Numbered from the stretch's first letter, positions 51,573 to 61,219 are shown. The stretch: DNA of 64,000 nt from Streptomyces hokutonensis (GCF_000376565.1 NZ_BARG01000007.1:1-64000); one strand, 5' to 3'. The notes: generated by a model from the sequence alone, not told the origin. Made by a program: numbers and translations.

Positions 51573-52354
51573 CCACGGCCGAGCTGCTCGCCAAGGGCGA
51601 GCTGAAGGTACGCGGACGCATCCGCGAGGCGTCGAACGCGGTGCTGTTCTGCTCCGTGACGTACGAGGGCCGTGAGGCGTCCTGCGTCTACAAACCGGTC
51701 GCCGGGGAGCGCCCCCTGTGGGACTTCCCGGACGGCAACCTGGCGCAGCGCGAGGTCGCCGCCTACGAGGTCTCCGAGGCGACCGGCTGGGGGCTCGTGC
51801 CGACCACCGTGCTGCGCGACGGGCCGTACGGCGAGGGCATGTGCCAACTGTGGATCGAGGCGGCGGCCGAGTCCGAACTGCTCGCCCTGGTCGACGCGGA
51901 GGAGCCCGAGGCGGGCTGGAAGGCCATCGGCTTCGCCGAGGTCGGCGAGGGCAAAACCGCCCTCCTGGTGCACGCCGACGACGAGCGGCTGCGGCGGCTC
52001 GCCGTCCTCGACGCCGTGATCAACAACGCCGACCGCAAGGGCGGCCATCTGCTGCCCGCCGACGAGGGGCGCCTCTACGGCATCGACCACGGTGTCACCT
52101 TCAACGCCGAGAACAAGCTGCGCACCCTCCTGTGGGGCTGGGCGGGCGAGTCCCTGACCCAGGAGTCGATCGAGGTCCTCCAGGGGCTCAGAGAGGCGCT
52201 CAGGGACGGTGCAGGGCTGGCCGGGAAGCTCGCCGAGCTGATCACCGCCGTGGAACTCGACGCCACGCGCGCGCGGGTCGACGCGCTGCTCGCGGCCGGA
52301 AAGCATCCCGAGCCGAGCGGGGAGTGGCCGGCCATTCCGTGGCCGCCCGTGTAG
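51536..52354 (+). CDS. SCO1664-family protein, kinase-fold-like
   Basis: A 272-residue protein, ATG 51536 behind GGAAGGA, starting inside the DUF3090 gene. Kinase-like landmarks are visible: a Lys in ASCVYKPV (K53), a Glu in [10 protein letters not shown] (E73), a catalytic-loop-like [13 protein letters not shown] (D166) and a metal-loop-like GIDHGVTF (D184). The order and spacing resemble the HipA / phosphatidylinositol-kinase-like fold. Known only as a family named after its S. coelicolor member. A substrate of small-molecule or protein type is unknown. It sits 94 bp before mshC. Confidence 0.82.
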   Translation: MSAPERIPPRSVTTAELLAKGELKVRGRIREASNAVLFCSVTYEGREASCVYKPVAGERPLWDFPDGNLAQREVAAYEVSEATGWGLVPTTVLRDGPYGEGMCQLWIEAAAESELLALVDAEEPEAGWKAIGFAEVGEGKTALLVHADDERLRRLAVLDAVINNADRKGGHLLPADEGRLYGIDHGVTFNAENKLRTLLWGWAGESLTQESIEVLQGLREALRDGAGLAGKLAELITAVELDATRARVDALLAAGKHPEPSGEWPAIPWPPV

Positions 52355-52448
52355 CTGCATACCGGCGGGGACCGCGCAAGAGCGCCCAACCGGCCATCCG
52401 GCCTGGTCCGGTTCGTATGCGAAACATCCGTCCGGTTACGCTCATGAC

Positions 52449-53678
52449 ATGTATGCCTGGCCCGCTTCTGAGGTCCCCGCCCTGCCCGGCAAGGGCCGCG
52501 ACCTCCGGATCCACGACACCGCGACCGGCGGTCTGGTCACCCCCGACACCGGTCCCGTCGCCCGTCTCTACGTGTGCGGCATCACGCCGTACGACGCCAC
52601 CCACATGGGGCACGCGGCGACCTACAACGCGTTCGACCTCGTGCAGCGCGTGTGGCTCGACACCAAGCGGCAGGTTCACTACGTCCAGAACGTGACCGAC
52701 GTCGACGACCCGCTCCTGGAGCGCGCGGTGCGCGACGGCGTCGACTGGGTGGCGCTCGCCGAGAAGGAGACGGCGCTCTTCCGCGAGGACATGACCGCCC
52801 TGCGCATGCTGCCCCCGAAGCACTACATCGGCGCGGTCGAGGCGATACCCGGCATCGTGCCGCTCGTCGAGCGCCTCAGGGAGGCCGGTGCCGCCTACGA
52901 GCTCGAGGGCGACATCTACTTCTCCGTCGGGTCCGACCCCAACTTCGGCAAGGTCTCGAACCTCGACGCCGCCGCCATGCGCCTGCTGTCCGCCGAGCGC
53001 GGCGGCGACCCGGACCGCCCGGGCAAGAAGAACCCGCTCGACCCGATCCTGTGGCTCGCCGCCCGCGAGGGCGAACCGAGCTGGGACGGCGGCTCGTTGG
53101 GCGCCGGCCGCCCCGGCTGGCACATCGAGTGCGTGGCCATCGCCCTGGACCACCTCGGCATGGGCTTCGACGTCCAGGGCGGCGGCTCCGACCTCGCCTT
53201 CCCGCACCACGAGATGGGCGCCTCGCACGCCCAGGTGCTGACCGGCGAGTTCCCCATGGCCAAGGCGTACGTCCACGCCGGCATGGTCGCCCTGGACGGC
53301 GAGAAGATGTCGAAGTCCAAGGGCAACCTGGTCTTCGTCTCGGCGCTGCGCCGCGAGGGCGTCGACCCGGCCGCGATCCGGCTGGCGCTGCTCGCCCACC
53401 ACTACCGCGCCGACTGGGAGTGGACCGACGGGGTGCTCGCGGACGCGGTCGCCCGGCTCGGCCGCTGGCGTGCGGCCGTTTCCCGCCCCGACGGGCCGTC
53501 CGCCCTAAAGCTCGTCGAGGAGATGCGCGAAGCCCTCGCGAACGACCTCGACGCACCGGCCGCGCTCGCCGCGGTCGACCGCTGGGCCGCCGTCCAGCGC
53601 GACCGGGGCGGCAGCGACGAGGGCGCCCCCGGCGTCGTCTCCCGCGCGGTGGACGCCCTGTTGGGCGTGGCCCTCTAG
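52449..53678 (+). CDS. mshC: MshC, L-cysteine:1D-myo-inositol 2-amino-2-deoxy-alpha-D-glucopyranoside ligase
   Basis: A 409-residue relative of cysteinyl-tRNA synthetase that joins cysteine to GlcN-inositol in mycothiol biosynthesis, using [22 protein letters not shown] carries the zinc cysteine C43 and the HIGH-like HMGH (52-55). KMSKS is at 286-290. WHIECVAIA provides another zinc ligand. It lacks the tRNA-binding C-terminal extension of CysS, and the start [10 protein letters not shown] is typical of MshC. It ends with a strong bidirectional terminator. Mycothiol is the main low-molecular-weight thiol in actinobacteria. Confidence 0.95.
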   Translation: MYAWPASEVPALPGKGRDLRIHDTATGGLVTPDTGPVARLYVCGITPYDATHMGHAATYNAFDLVQRVWLDTKRQVHYVQNVTDVDDPLLERAVRDGVDWVALAEKETALFREDMTALRMLPPKHYIGAVEAIPGIVPLVERLREAGAAYELEGDIYFSVGSDPNFGKVSNLDAAAMRLLSAERGGDPDRPGKKNPLDPILWLAAREGEPSWDGGSLGAGRPGWHIECVAIALDHLGMGFDVQGGGSDLAFPHHEMGASHAQVLTGEFPMAKAYVHAGMVALDGEKMSKSKGNLVFVSALRREGVDPAAIRLALLAHHYRADWEWTDGVLADAVARLGRWRAAVSRPDGPSALKLVEEMREALANDLDAPAALAAVDRWAAVQRDRGGSDEGAPGVVSRAVDALLGVAL

Positions 53679-53691
53679 CAACGGCGAACAG

Positions 53692-53733
53692 AACAGGGGC
53701 GGTTCCTCTCCGGAAAGAGGAACCGCCCCTGTT
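53692..53733. terminator. bidirectional terminator between mshC and parJ
   Basis: Perfect 18-bp arms AACAGGGGCGGTTCCTCT and complement, 6-base loop, flanked by TTT on the plus strand, 13 bp after the mshC stop and 24 bp before the end of the convergent PAC2 gene. Confidence 0.9.
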
Positions 53734-53756
53734 TCACGCCCTGTTGACGGAAGGAC

Positions 53757-54764
53757 TCACTCCTCGGAGGAGTCCTCGTCGTCGGCCTCGGTGTCGGGCC
53801 CGGTACCGGGCTCCGTCTCCGGCTTCGCGGGCCTCGTCGGCTTCGCGCGGCCGGGGTTGTCCCGGAGGTACGACGCGCTGTCGCTGCCGTCCGCCGTGGC
53901 ATGCCCACCGGGCGGGCTGCCGCCGCCGTCCCGCCTCCGCAGATAGCGTTCAAACTCGCGGGCGATCGCCTCGCCCGACGCCTCCGGCAGCTCCGCGGTG
54001 TCGCGGGCCTCCTCCAGCGTCTGGACGTACTCGGCGACCTCGCTGTCCTCGGCGGCCAGCTGGTCCACACCGACCTGCCAGGCGCGCGCGTCCTCGGGCA
54101 GCTCGCCCAGCGGGATGCGCACGTCGATCAGGTCCTCCAGGCGGTTCAGCAGCGCCAGGGTGGCCTTCGGGTTGGGCGGCTGCGACACGTAGTGCGGCAC
54201 CGCCGCCCACAGCGACACGGCCGGGACACCCGCGTGCGTGCACGCCTCCTGGAGGATGCCGACGATCCCGGTGGGACCCTCGTACTTGGTCTCCTCCAGG
54301 TCCATCCGCTGCGCCAGGTCCGCGTCGGACGTGGTCCCGCTGATCGGCACCGGACGGGTGTGCGGGGTGTCACCGAGCAGCGCGCCCAGGATCACCACCA
54401 GCTCCACGCCCAGCTCGTGCGCGAAGCCCAGCAGCTCGTTGCAGAACGAGCGCCAGCGCATCGACGGTTCGATACCTCGGACGAGTACGAGATCGCGCGG
54501 CTTCTCACCGCCGACCCGGACCACCGAGAGACGGGTCGTGGGCCAGGTGATCTTTCGCACACCGGCGTCCATCCACACCGTGGGCCGGTTCACCTGGAAG
54601 TCGTAGTAGTCCTCGGCGTCCAGGGCCGCGAACACCTCGCCCTTCCACTCCTTGTCCAGATGCGCGACCGCGGTGGAGGCGGCGTCGCCGGCGTCGTTCC
54701 AGCCCTCGAACGCGGCCACCATCACTGGGTCGATCAGCTCGGGAACCCCCTCCAGCTCGATCAC
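53757..54764 (-). CDS. parJ: PAC2-family protein, ParJ-like
   Basis: A 335-residue protein starting at GTG 54764 behind AAGGAGG; the frame is open further up. The PAC2 domain (proteasome assembly chaperone 2 family) is seen in ELIDPVMVAAFEGWNDAGDAAS, LVLVRGIEPSMRWRSF and GALLGDTPHTRPVPISG (only parts quoted). The C-terminal 60 residues are an acidic, disordered tail. In S. coelicolor the PAC2 protein ParJ, which is encoded beside mshC, affects ParA assembly during chromosome segregation. Position and domain make this its counterpart. Confidence 0.85.
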   Translation of the reverse strand: MIELEGVPELIDPVMVAAFEGWNDAGDAASTAVAHLDKEWKGEVFAALDAEDYYDFQVNRPTVWMDAGVRKITWPTTRLSVVRVGGEKPRDLVLVRGIEPSMRWRSFCNELLGFAHELGVELVVILGALLGDTPHTRPVPISGTTSDADLAQRMDLEETKYEGPTGIVGILQEACTHAGVPAVSLWAAVPHYVSQPPNPKATLALLNRLEDLIDVRIPLGELPEDARAWQVGVDQLAAEDSEVAEYVQTLEEARDTAELPEASGEAIAREFERYLRRRDGGGSPPGGHATADGSDSASYLRDNPGRAKPTRPAKPETEPGTGPDTEADDEDSSEE

Positions 54765-54962
54765 CCAGCGCCTCCTTCCGATCTGCCCTCGCGTACGCCC
54801 CAACCTTACGGCGTCCGACGGGGGCGCCCGCAGCCCCCTTGCACGGGGGAGTGACCCCATGCCTGCCCCGTCCGAACCGGTCGAACACACAAGATCGCCA
54901 TCCTGTGCGGACGCGGACCGGCCGGTCACTCCTCCGATGGATCAGCGGGCCCACCCACTCGT

Positions 54963-55634
54963 TCACAGGGTCGAACGCAGCCACTGCTCCACGCTCGCGA
55001 TGTGCACCGTCGCCCACGACCGCGCCGCCTCCGCGTCCCGGTCGCGCAGCGCGCCCAGGATCGCCCGGTGCTCGTGCAGGGTCCGGCTGACCGCGTCCTC
55101 CTGGGTCAGCCCGCGCCAGATCCTGGCCCGGGTGGTGGGACCCGACAGACCGTCGAGGAGCGAACAGAGCACCGAGTTGCCGGAACTCTGCACGATGCCC
55201 CGGTGGAACTCCAGGTCGCAGGCGACCAGTTCCTCCACCGACGGCGCGCCGCCCAGCGCGTCCAACTGGAGGGTGAGCGCGTCGAGTTGCTGCTCGCTGA
55301 TCCGCAGCGCCGCCATCCCGGTGGCCGCCGGCTCCAGAATGCGCCGCACCGCCAGGAACTCGAGCACCGTGTCGTCGCGGTGGAAGTCCACGACGAAACT
55401 CAGCGCCTCCAGCAGGAGTTGGGGATCCAGACTGGTGACGTACGTGCCGTCGCCCTGCCGCACGTCCAGGATGCGGATCAGTGACAGCGCGCGCACGGCC
55501 TCCCGGAGGGAGTTGCGGGACAGGCCGAGTTCGGCGGCGAGTTCGCTCTCCTTGGGCAGCCGGTCCCCGGGACGCAGCGCGCCGGAGACGATCATTCCCT
55601 TGATTTTCTCGATCGCCTCATCGGTCACTGCCAT
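54963..55634 (-). CDS. FadR-type GntR regulator, probably of the salvage operon
   Basis: A 223-residue regulator: a winged-helix domain (DRLPKESELAAELGLSRNSLREAVRAL, where LSRNSLREAV is the recognition helix) followed by an all-helical FCD domain with conserved Asp/His ligands (ACDLEFHRGIV and LHEHRAIL). Such regulators sense small acids or sugars and repress nearby genes. It is the last gene on the strand after the amidohydrolase, 85 bp downstream. A palindrome 23 bp upstream of its start may be its own operator. Confidence 0.85.
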   Translation of the reverse strand: MAVTDEAIEKIKGMIVSGALRPGDRLPKESELAAELGLSRNSLREAVRALSLIRILDVRQGDGTYVTSLDPQLLLEALSFVVDFHRDDTVLEFLAVRRILEPAATGMAALRISEQQLDALTLQLDALGGAPSVEELVACDLEFHRGIVQSSGNSVLCSLLDGLSGPTTRARIWRGLTQEDAVSRTLHEHRAILGALRDRDAEAARSWATVHIASVEQWLRSTL

Positions 55635-55656
55635 GACCGGCCTCCCTGTTGCTCAG

Positions 55657-55667
55657 ACATCCGATGT
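55657..55667. promoter_or_regulatory. palindromic operator candidate upstream of GntR gene
   Basis: ACATC-C-GATGT, an 11-bp palindrome in an AT-richer segment between the amidohydrolase and the regulator gene. FadR-type regulators bind short palindromes of this kind. Autoregulation is likely but not shown. Confidence 0.45.
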
Positions 55668-55719
55668 ATCAGGCATATTATGGGGGTTCAGTGGGCTGAA
55701 CGGGAGGGAAATCCACAGC

Positions 55720-57015
55720 TCAGGCAAGTGATTCGAGCTCCGCGATCACGGCTTCCTCGTCCAGCGTGCCCAGTGTCCGGTTCCGCATCAGCACGCGGCC
55801 GTCCACCACCGTGTCCCGGACGTCCGCCGAGTGCGCCGCGTAGGCGAGCATCGACCAGGGGTCGTGCAGCGGCCGCAGATGCGGAGCGCCGAGGTCCAGG
55901 ACGATCAGGTCGGCCCGCTTCCCGGCCTCCAGGGACCCCAGGTGCTCCCCGAGCCCCAGCGCCCGCGCACCCTCGATCGTCGCCATCCGTACGGCCTGCT
56001 CGGCACCGACCGCCGTCGGGTCACCACCCGCCTTGTGCACCAACGCCGCCTGCCGTACGGCGCCCAGCAGGTCCAGCGTGTTGGAGCTGACGGCCCCGTC
56101 CGTGCCCAGCCCGACGGTGACACCCGCGCTGAGCAGCCGCGGCACCGGCGCGATCCCGCAGCCCAACTTCAGGTTCGACACCGGACAGTGGGCCACCGAC
56201 GTGCCCGTACGGGCCAGCGCCGCGATCTCCGGACCGGTCAGGTCCACGGCGTGCGCGAGCAGCAGATCGGGACCCAGCAGCCCGAGCGAGTCGAGCAACT
56301 CCACAGGCCGCTTGCCGTACTTGACCTCGACGGTCGCGACCTCGGTCGCGTTCTCCGCCGCGTGGATGTGCAGCAGCGCCCCGAACTCCCGTGCCAGGGC
56401 GGCGATTTCGATCAGCTGGTCGGGGGAGAGGGTGTAGGTCGAGTGCGCGAACAGGATCGGCCGCCGACCGGGGCGTGCCGCGCCCCGCGCCGCCAAGTCC
56501 CTGCGCGCCCAGTCGAGTCGGTCCTCGTACGGCATACCGTCCGGCGGCTCCGGTACGTCCATGAAGGTCGGCCCGGAGTGCAGCCGCCAGCCCGCCTCAC
56601 GGGCCGCCTGCTCGGCCGCCTCGTGGAACCAGTACATGTCGAGCGCCGAGGTCACCCCGGCCCGCACGCTCTCGGCCACCGCGAGCCGCACCGCCGCCGC
56701 CACGTTCTTCGGCGCCAGCAGCTCGGCCTCCCACTTCAACACCCGCTCCAGGAAGCCCTGGAGAGTCACGTCGTCGGCACGACCGCGCAGCAGCGTCATC
56801 GCGAGGTGGGTGTGCGTGTTGATGAGTCCGGGCAGGACGAGACAGCCCGAGGCGTCGATGGACTCCGCAGCCGTGAAGCGGGTCGCCAGCTCGGCGGCGG
56901 GTCCTACGGCGACGATCTCGCCCTCGTGGACGGCAACTGCCCCGTCCTGTACGACAGTTCCGGCCTCGTCGACGGTCAGGACATCCCCGCCGTGCACCAA
57001 CAGGTCGATGCTCAT
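55720..57015 (-). CDS. amidohydrolase, MTA/SAH or guanine-type deaminase
   Basis: A 431-residue metal-dependent hydrolase. Metal site: NTHTHLAM (H68, H70), LLHIHAAE, LLAHAVDLT and GTDGAVSSN (Asp). It belongs to the cytidine/atrazine-type deaminases that include 5'-methylthioadenosine/S-adenosylhomocysteine deaminase and 8-oxoguanine deaminase. The phosphorylase gene directly before it (ATGA overlap) and mtnA nearby favour methylthioadenosine as substrate, giving methylthioinosine. Start at ATG 57015. Confidence 0.82.
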   Translation of the reverse strand: MSIDLLVHGGDVLTVDEAGTVVQDGAVAVHEGEIVAVGPAAELATRFTAAESIDASGCLVLPGLINTHTHLAMTLLRGRADDVTLQGFLERVLKWEAELLAPKNVAAAVRLAVAESVRAGVTSALDMYWFHEAAEQAAREAGWRLHSGPTFMDVPEPPDGMPYEDRLDWARRDLAARGAARPGRRPILFAHSTYTLSPDQLIEIAALAREFGALLHIHAAENATEVATVEVKYGKRPVELLDSLGLLGPDLLLAHAVDLTGPEIAALARTGTSVAHCPVSNLKLGCGIAPVPRLLSAGVTVGLGTDGAVSSNTLDLLGAVRQAALVHKAGGDPTAVGAEQAVRMATIEGARALGLGEHLGSLEAGKRADLIVLDLGAPHLRPLHDPWSMLAYAAHSADVRDTVVDGRVLMRNRTLGTLDEEAVIAELESLA

Positions 57016-57764
57016 GCCTCGTTCCCCTCCGCCAGCAGTCGCAGTGCCTCCAGCGAGACCACCGCACCGCGCTCGACACCGGCCGCGACGACGTCCCGGT
57101 GCGGGTCGTACCCGCCGGTGGCGTCCTCGTCAACGAGCTCATCGGCGTTGGCACCGTCGATGACCAGCACCCCACCCGCGACCAGCCCCCGCAGCGAGGC
57201 CGTCACCAGGAGGGCCGACAGCTCCATCTCGATCGCCGCGAGCCCGGCGCCGTCGTAGGAGAAGAGGGGGATGAGACCGGGCTGGAAGGCCGCTCGGGTC
57301 CACACGATGCCCCGGTGGTGCGGGGCGCCGGCCTCGCGAGCCGCGCGCTGGAGGGCGAGGACCGCCTCGGGCGCGGCGACCGCCGGGTACTCCGGCGGGA
57401 GCAGCTGCTGGGTGACACCGTCGTCGCGTACGGCCGCCTCCGCGATCACGAGGTCGCCGTCGCCGATGCCGGGCTTCATCGCGCCCGCCGTGCCGAAGCG
57501 CAGGAAGGTGCGGACCCCCGCGTCCGCCAGCTCCTGGAACAGCAGGATCGCACCAGGACCGCCCACCCCGTGCGAGGCGACGGTGACCGGCAGGCCCTTC
57601 CAACTCCCGCTGAACACACGGTATTCGCGGTGGTACGACACCTCCTCGGCGCCGTCGAGCAGCGCGGCGACGGCGGCGGCACGTGCCGGGTCGCCGACGA
57701 CGACCGCGTGTGCCGGCAGTCCGGTGCGCGGTACTCGGGTGATGGGCAGCAGATCCTGCGTCAT
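57012..57764 (-). CDS. NP-I family nucleoside phosphorylase
   Basis: A 250-residue phosphorylase. VVGDPARAAAVAALL and RVFSGSWKGLPVTVASHGVGGPGA match the hexameric uridine/purine nucleoside phosphorylase branch, with FLRFGTAGAMKP as the phosphate-binding region and AIEMELSALLV as the ribose-binding Glu-Met-Glu motif. It cleaves a nucleoside with phosphate to base and sugar-1-phosphate. Starts inside the upstream permease gene (ATGA) and ends inside the amidohydrolase start. In context methylthioinosine or another nucleoside is the likely substrate. Confidence 0.88.
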   Translation of the reverse strand: MTQDLLPITRVPRTGLPAHAVVVGDPARAAAVAALLDGAEEVSYHREYRVFSGSWKGLPVTVASHGVGGPGAILLFQELADAGVRTFLRFGTAGAMKPGIGDGDLVIAEAAVRDDGVTQQLLPPEYPAVAAPEAVLALQRAAREAGAPHHRGIVWTRAAFQPGLIPLFSYDGAGLAAIEMELSALLVTASLRGLVAGGVLVIDGANADELVDEDATGGYDPHRDVVAAGVERGAVVSLEALRLLAEGNEA

Positions 57765-58633
57765 GTGGTGTCTCCGGAAGGGGAGTTGGCGGTACGGCGA
57801 CGGCGGCGGGCCGTCGAGAGGAAGAGGGCGACGAGCGTCACGACGTACGGCGCGGCATCCGTGGCCTGCTGGGGCAGGCCCACGCCCTGGAGGCGGAACC
57901 CGGCGGCCTCGGCGAGACCGAAGAGCAGCGCGGCGAGCAGTACGCCGACGGGTGCCGCGCGGCCGAGCATCACCGCGACGACGGCGATCCAGCCCCGGCC
58001 GGCCGTCATGTTCTCGGAGAACAACGTGACGTTCCCGAGCGCGAGTTGGGCCCCCGCGAGCCCGCACAGCACACCGGAGACCAGCACGGCCGCGTACTTG
58101 TACTTCGCCGGGCTCACCCCCAGCGTCGCCGCCGCGTCCGGCGCCTCACCGACCCCGCGCAGCCGCAGCCCCCACACATGCCGGGACAGCATCACCGCGG
58201 CCACCGCGACCGCGACGAACGCCAGATACGCGAGCGGGGTGAAGCCACCGATCAACGGCAGCCCGGCGAGTGACGGATCGTCGAAAGTGCCCTGCACACC
58301 GAAGACCGTACGCAACAGGAAGCTCGTCAGGCCAACTGCCAGGAGATTCATGGCGATTCCGAGAACCACCGCGTCCCCGCGCAGAGTTACCGCGCCCACG
58401 GCCAGGACCAGCGAGTACGCGGCCGCCGCGAGGGCGGCGGCGAGGACACCGAGCCAGGCGCTGCCCGTGAACCAACTCGTGGCCACGGAAGTGAAGCAGC
58501 CCATCAGCATCATGCCTTCGAGGCCGATGTTGAAGACACCCGCGCGTTCGCACAGGGCACCGCCCAGCGCGGCCAGCAGGATCGGGGTCAGGGCGCGCAG
58601 CGCCGACATCAGCAGATCGGAGTCGAAGAACAT
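57761..58633 (-). CDS. ABC transporter permease, BMP-type nucleoside importer (second)
   Basis: A 290-residue membrane protein with about eight or nine helices, of the BPD_transp_2 type used by ribose and nucleoside (BmpA/NupQ-like) importers. Motifs: RAGVFNIGLEGMMLMGCF, VGEAPDAAATLGVS (coupling helix, close to EAxxxxG-type) and GWIAVVAVMLG. The start is ATG 58633, sharing bases with the stop of the other permease (TGATG), or a GTG one codon earlier. It pairs with the permease encoded upstream. Confidence 0.9.
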   Translation of the reverse strand: MFFDSDLLMSALRALTPILLAALGGALCERAGVFNIGLEGMMLMGCFTSVATSWFTGSAWLGVLAAALAAAAYSLVLAVGAVTLRGDAVVLGIAMNLLAVGLTSFLLRTVFGVQGTFDDPSLAGLPLIGGFTPLAYLAFVAVAVAAVMLSRHVWGLRLRGVGEAPDAAATLGVSPAKYKYAAVLVSGVLCGLAGAQLALGNVTLFSENMTAGRGWIAVVAVMLGRAAPVGVLLAALLFGLAEAAGFRLQGVGLPQQATDAAPYVVTLVALFLSTARRRRRTANSPSGDTT

Positions 58634-59694
58634 CACACGGCCCCGCTTTCCTGAGTACGCCTGCTGAACCACTTGGTCGGGAAGCGGAGTCGGGCCGCGA
58701 GGAACACGATCACGATGGCCTGGAGGACCTGCGTCAGCTCGCGCGGCACCTCGGTCGTCCGCTCCATCGCCAGGCCGCCGACCGCGAGGACGGCGAAGAA
58801 GAAGGAGGCGACGACCGTGCCGAGCGGGGCTGCGGCTGCCAACAGAGCCGCCGTGAGTCCCGTCCAGGTGTAGCCGGGTGCGGTGAGCGAGCCGTCGACG
58901 AAGCGGTACGGGAAGCTCAACACCCCTATGGCGCCCACGAGTCCGGCCAGCGCGCCCGACACGGACATCAACTTGAGGGTCAGGCCCCGGCGTTCGACGC
59001 CCGCGTAGGCGGCGAAACGGGAGTTGAGGCCCGTCATCCGGATCTCGTAGCCGAAGGCCGTGCGCTTGTCGGTGAACCAGTACCCGGCTGCCGCCAGCAC
59101 CACCAGGACGAGCCCGATGGTGACCGTCGAATCGCCGAACGCGGGCAGCGCGACACCGTCCGGCATCGCGCGGGTCTGGGGGAGGCTGGAGCCGGGTTCC
59201 TTGAGCGGGCAGCGCGCGAGGTAGGACGCGAGGGACACCGCCGGGTAGCTCAGCAGCAGGCTGCTGACCAGCAGCGGGACGCCGAGGCGGTTCTCGCACA
59301 GGGCGGCGAGCGCGGCGTACGCGGCGCCCACCGCCATGCCCGCGAGCAGCGCCAGTACGACGGTCAGGGGCGCCGGCAGCGGGGAGTAGAGGCCGGTCAC
59401 GGCCGCCGTGATGCCGCCGAGGACCATCTGTCCGTCGCCACCGAGGTTGATCAGCCCGGCGCGCAGCGGGATCGCCAGCGCGAGCGCCATGCCGAGCACG
59501 CTGGTGCCGGTGCTCAGCGTGGAGCCGATGCCGTCGGCGCCGAGCGAGCCGGTGAGGACGGCGCTGTAGGCGGTGAGCGGGTCCGCGCCGGTGCCGACGA
59601 GGAACAGCGCGCCGATGACCAGGCCCGCGAGGACGGAGAAGGTGATGGGGGAGCGCAACACCCCTGATATGCACGGTATGTGAGTGTTCGTCAT
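58633..59694 (-). CDS. ABC transporter permease, BMP-type nucleoside importer (first)
   Basis: A 353-residue permease of the same fold, longer at the N-terminus. RAGLINLGGDGQMVLGGI is the family hallmark. RMTGLNSRFAAYAGV is the coupling-helix region and the protein has about ten hydrophobic helices. It starts 1 bp after the ATPase gene stop. The two permeases form a heterodimer in the membrane, with the ATPase below and the lipoprotein outside. Confidence 0.9.
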   Translation of the reverse strand: MTNTHIPCISGVLRSPITFSVLAGLVIGALFLVGTGADPLTAYSAVLTGSLGADGIGSTLSTGTSVLGMALALAIPLRAGLINLGGDGQMVLGGITAAVTGLYSPLPAPLTVVLALLAGMAVGAAYAALAALCENRLGVPLLVSSLLLSYPAVSLASYLARCPLKEPGSSLPQTRAMPDGVALPAFGDSTVTIGLVLVVLAAAGYWFTDKRTAFGYEIRMTGLNSRFAAYAGVERRGLTLKLMSVSGALAGLVGAIGVLSFPYRFVDGSLTAPGYTWTGLTAALLAAAAPLGTVVASFFFAVLAVGGLAMERTTEVPRELTQVLQAIVIVFLAARLRFPTKWFSRRTQESGAV

Positions 59695-59695
59695 G

Positions 59696-61219
59696 TCAGT
59701 CGACGGCCTCCGTCGGCGCTGCGGCCCCGCCCGCCATGGCGAGCCCGAGCGCCCGTTCGTCGGCCTCGTCCTTCGTGTACGTCGCCGTGACCCGGCCCTC
59801 GTACATCACCAGGACCCGGTCCGCGAGGCCCCGGATCTCGCTCAGTTCGGCGGAGACGAGGAGGACGGCGTGACCGGCGTCGCGGTAGGCGACGATCTGG
59901 TCGTGGATGTTCTGGATGGCGCCGATGTCGACCCCGCGCGTGGGCTGCTCGACGAGCAACAGTGGTGCCTCGTGGGCGAGTTCGCGGCCGATCAGCAGTT
60001 TCTGCAGATTGCCGCCGGACAGCGCGGAGGCGGGCACCTCGGGGGTGGCCGCCTTGATGCCGAAGCGCTCGATGAGCCGTCCGGCGTGGACGCGTACGGA
60101 CGCGGGCGGCAGAAGACCCTTTGTGGACAGGGACGTTCGGTGGTGGCCCATCGCGAGGTTGTCCGCGACGGTCGCCGCCGGTGCCGTACCGACCGCGTGC
60201 CGGTCCTCCGGGACGTAGGCGAGGCCCTGGGCCCGGCGCTCGGTGGCCGAGGCATGGGTGATGTCCCGCCCCTTGAGACGCACCTGTCCGGAGGCGACGG
60301 GCCGTAGCCCGGCCAGTGCCTCGATCAGCTCGCTCTGGCCGTTGCCGGCGACGCCCGCGATGCCGACGATCTCCCCGGCGCGGACGGTGAGTCCCACATC
60401 GTGGACGGCGTCGGTGGTGAGGTCTCTCACGTCCAGGACCACGTCACCGGGTGTTCCGGGCGTGTGCACGCGGTCCAGCTCGACCGCGCGGCCGGTCATC
60501 GCGGCGGCGATCTCGTCGGCGGAGGTGTCTGCGGTGACCAGGCGGGCGACCACGCGGCCGTCCCGCAGCACGGTCACGTTGTCGCTGCCTTCGAGGACCT
60601 CGCGCAGCTTGTGGGTGACAAGGATCACCGTACGGCCCTGTGCGGCCAGCGACTTGAGGACCGCGAACAGGGCGTCCGCCTCGGCCGGGGTGAGCACGGC
60701 GGTCGGCTCGTCGAGGATCAGCGTGCGGGCGCCCCGGTGCAGCAGCTTCAGGATCTCCACGCGTTGGCGCAGACCGACCGGCAGCTCCCCGACCCGGGCG
60801 TCCGGATCGACGGCGAGCCCGTGCTCCTCGGCCAGTTCACGCACCCGGCGGCGGGCCGCGGCCCGGTCCACCAGGCCGAAGCGGCGCGGCTCGGCGGCGT
60901 AGACGACGTTCTCGGCGACCGTCAGCGAGTCGAACAGCTTGAAGCTCTGGTGGACCATGCCGAGTCCGGCGGCCATCGCGGCGCTCGGGTCGCCGAAGGT
61001 CACCTCGCGGCCGTCGATCCGGATGGAGCCCGCGTCGGCGCGCTCCATGCCGTAGAGGATCGACATGAGGGTGGACTTGCCGGCGCCGTTCTCGCCCATG
61101 AGGGCGTGGATCTCGCCGCGTCCGACGGTCAGGTCGACGTCGTCGTTGGCGAGCGTGCCGGGGAAGCGCTTGGTGATTCCCCGGAGCTCGACCGCGGGGT
61201 CAACTGGCGGCGGGATCAT
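59696..61219 (-). CDS. ABC transporter ATP-binding protein, two ATPase domains
   Basis: A 507-residue tandem ATPase like RbsA. The first domain is complete: GENGAGKS (Walker A), LPVGLRQRVEIL (LSGGQ-like, degenerate) and LILDEPTAVL (Walker B). The second has GVAGNGQSE in place of Walker A and LSGGNLQKLLIGREL with LLLVEQPTRGVD, as usual for this family where only one site is fully active. It powers the importer. Its start overlaps the lipoprotein gene's 3' end by 20 bp. Confidence 0.92.
   Translation of the reverse strand: MIPPPVDPAVELRGITKRFPGTLANDDVDLTVGRGEIHALMGENGAGKSTLMSILYGMERADAGSIRIDGREVTFGDPSAAMAAGLGMVHQSFKLFDSLTVAENVVYAAEPRRFGLVDRAAARRRVRELAEEHGLAVDPDARVGELPVGLRQRVEILKLLHRGARTLILDEPTAVLTPAEADALFAVLKSLAAQGRTVILVTHKLREVLEGSDNVTVLRDGRVVARLVTADTSADEIAAAMTGRAVELDRVHTPGTPGDVVLDVRDLTTDAVHDVGLTVRAGEIVGIAGVAGNGQSELIEALAGLRPVASGQVRLKGRDITHASATERRAQGLAYVPEDRHAVGTAPAATVADNLAMGHHRTSLSTKGLLPPASVRVHAGRLIERFGIKAATPEVPASALSGGNLQKLLIGRELAHEAPLLLVEQPTRGVDIGAIQNIHDQIVAYRDAGHAVLLVSAELSEIRGLADRVLVMYEGRVTATYTKDEADERALGLAMAGGAAAPTEAVD

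Noticed and set aside
52449..53678. Second cysteinyl-tRNA synthetase
   Set aside because: It lacks the C-terminal tRNA-binding extension and has the MshC-type N-terminus.
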